NCBI GenBank assembly: GCA_947440735.1
Contig: CANESA010000007.1
Location: 1 to 14,150 of the forward strand
Source of the DNA: Candidatus Nanopelagicaceae bacterium
GTDB taxonomy: Bacteria; Actinomycetota; Actinomycetes; Nanopelagicales; Nanopelagicaceae
DNA length: 14,150 nt
Direction of reading: 5' to 3'
Below, piece by piece: positions 13,807 through 14,150 of the stretch. The position numbers were made by a program, and so were the translations under genes. A model generated the notes under the pieces. The model had not been told where the DNA came from and ran no database searches. It worked only from the letters and a program-made list of their open reading frames with translations. Each line of letters starts with the position of its first letter. Position 1 is the stretch's first letter.

Positions 13807-14150
13807 TTACTTCTTCTTACGAACAACCTTCTTCTTAGCAGCCTTCTTAGGAGCTGCCTTGCGAACAACCTTCTTAGCAGCCTTCTTAGGAGCCTTCTTC
13901 GCAACCTTCTTCTTAGCAGCCTTCTTAGGAGCTGCCTTCTTTGCTACAGGCTTTGCAACTGGCTTTGGCTCTGGCTTTGGAGCTGGAGCGAGTTTGCGAT
14001 CGCCAGCAACAATTTCCTTAAGAGCCTTAGCTGGCAAGAAACGAGCCTTCTTTGAAGCCTTGATCTTGATTGTCTCGCCGGTGAATGGGTTACGACCCAT
14101 ACGTGCCTTGCGATCAACCTTCTTGAACTTACCGAAATCGTTGATCATGA
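13807..14150 (-). CDS. hup: HU-family nucleoid protein with Lys/Ala/Pro tail (5' part cut by window edge)
   Basis: HU bends and compacts DNA as a dimer. The visible 113 residues begin inside the conserved core: INDFGKFKKVDRKARMGRNP followed by TGETIKIKASKKARFLPAKALKEIV, covering the DNA-binding arm and the last helix. The amino-terminal helices lie beyond the window, so the Met seen at 14148 is internal. After about visible residue 50 comes a histone H1-like tail of Lys, Ala, Pro and some Arg and Val, with units such as KKAAPKKAAKKKV. This two-part form is the actinobacterial HupB type, and its position upstream of plsC-gpsA-ddl agrees with mycobacterial hupB lying near ddlA-gpdA2. An intrinsic terminator follows. 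Identity is certain; the full length is unknown. Confidence 0.95.
   Translation of the reverse strand, partial: MINDFGKFKKVDRKARMGRNPFTGETIKIKASKKARFLPAKALKEIVAGDRKLAPAPKPEPKPVAKPVAKKAAPKKAAKKKVAKKAPKKAAKKVVRKAAPKKAAKKKVVRKKK
13825..13938. repeat. Direct repeats encoding the HU tail
   Basis: An exact 36-bp sequence occurs at 13825-13860 and again at 13903-13938, 78 bp apart. Between them, at 13867-13894, is a shorter related copy lacking one 3-bp unit. All stay in frame and encode Lys/Ala/Pro-rich units, so the tail has probably grown and shrunk by in-frame recombination or slippage. Confidence 0.9.

Noticed and set aside
13825..13938. Repeats in the HU tail as a CRISPR-like array
   Set aside because: The repeats are in frame, adjoining units differ by 3 bp steps, and they encode a known type of Lys/Ala/Pro tail; there are no unique spacers.
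1..14150. A genomic island, prophage or defence system
   Set aside because: Every gene is a core actinobacterial gene in conserved order; no integrase, transposase, toxin, restriction or defence gene was recognised.

Overview
The window is a chromosomal housekeeping segment of an actinobacterium with moderate GC content (about half, judged by eye). Three things support this. The gene order ftsY-smc-rnc-rpmF-DUF177-sepIVA-like-coaD-rsmD-recG / rpmB / thiL / RAM protein / ddl-gpsA-plsC / HU closely follows the order known around the mycobacterial rnc-coaD-recG-thiL-ddlA-gpdA2-hupB region, with the intervening genes removed. The HU protein has the long Lys/Ala/Pro-rich tail typical of Actinobacteria. 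Promoters that look leaderless (TANNNT 6-7 nt before ATG) precede plsC and thiL. Tight packing, moderate GC and short versions of FtsY and the SepIVA-like protein would fit a streamlined lineage such as the freshwater acI/Nanopelagicales group, but that placement is inference.

Layout. Positions 1-9270 form one leftward gene string, read from right to left: recG, rsmD, coaD, a DivIVA/SepIVA-like coiled-coil gene, DUF177, rpmF, rnc, smc and ftsY (cut by the left edge). Gaps are 2-22 bp except for 78 bp before rpmF. A 124-bp divergent region (9271-9394) separates recG from the rightward rpmB. The intrinsic terminator of rpmB lies inside the 3' end of the convergent thiL. A 66-bp divergent region separates thiL from a small rightward gene for a stand-alone RAM (Lrp/AsnC ligand-binding) domain. 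That gene converges on ddl with 7 bp between stop codons. Then comes the leftward operon plsC-gpsA-ddl, joined by 1-bp and 4-bp overlaps. At the right edge is a 5'-truncated leftward hup gene followed by a strong intrinsic terminator. No stretch over 300 bp lacks a gene, and I see no tRNA, rRNA, mobile element or CRISPR array.

How the genes work together. The left block combines ribosome biogenesis (RNase III, L32, DUF177, RsmD), chromosome maintenance (SMC, RecG), membrane targeting (FtsY), coenzyme A synthesis (CoaD) and a cell-pole or envelope coiled-coil protein. The plsC-gpsA-ddl operon makes glycerol-3-phosphate, acylates a lysophospholipid precursor and supplies D-Ala-D-Ala, so it is an envelope precursor operon. 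ThiL finishes thiamine diphosphate synthesis.

I did not find a convincing undescribed system. The most notable points are an rnc gene that appears to start at CTG, an FtsY reduced to its NG domain, a terminator embedded in a neighbouring gene, and a repeat-built HU tail.
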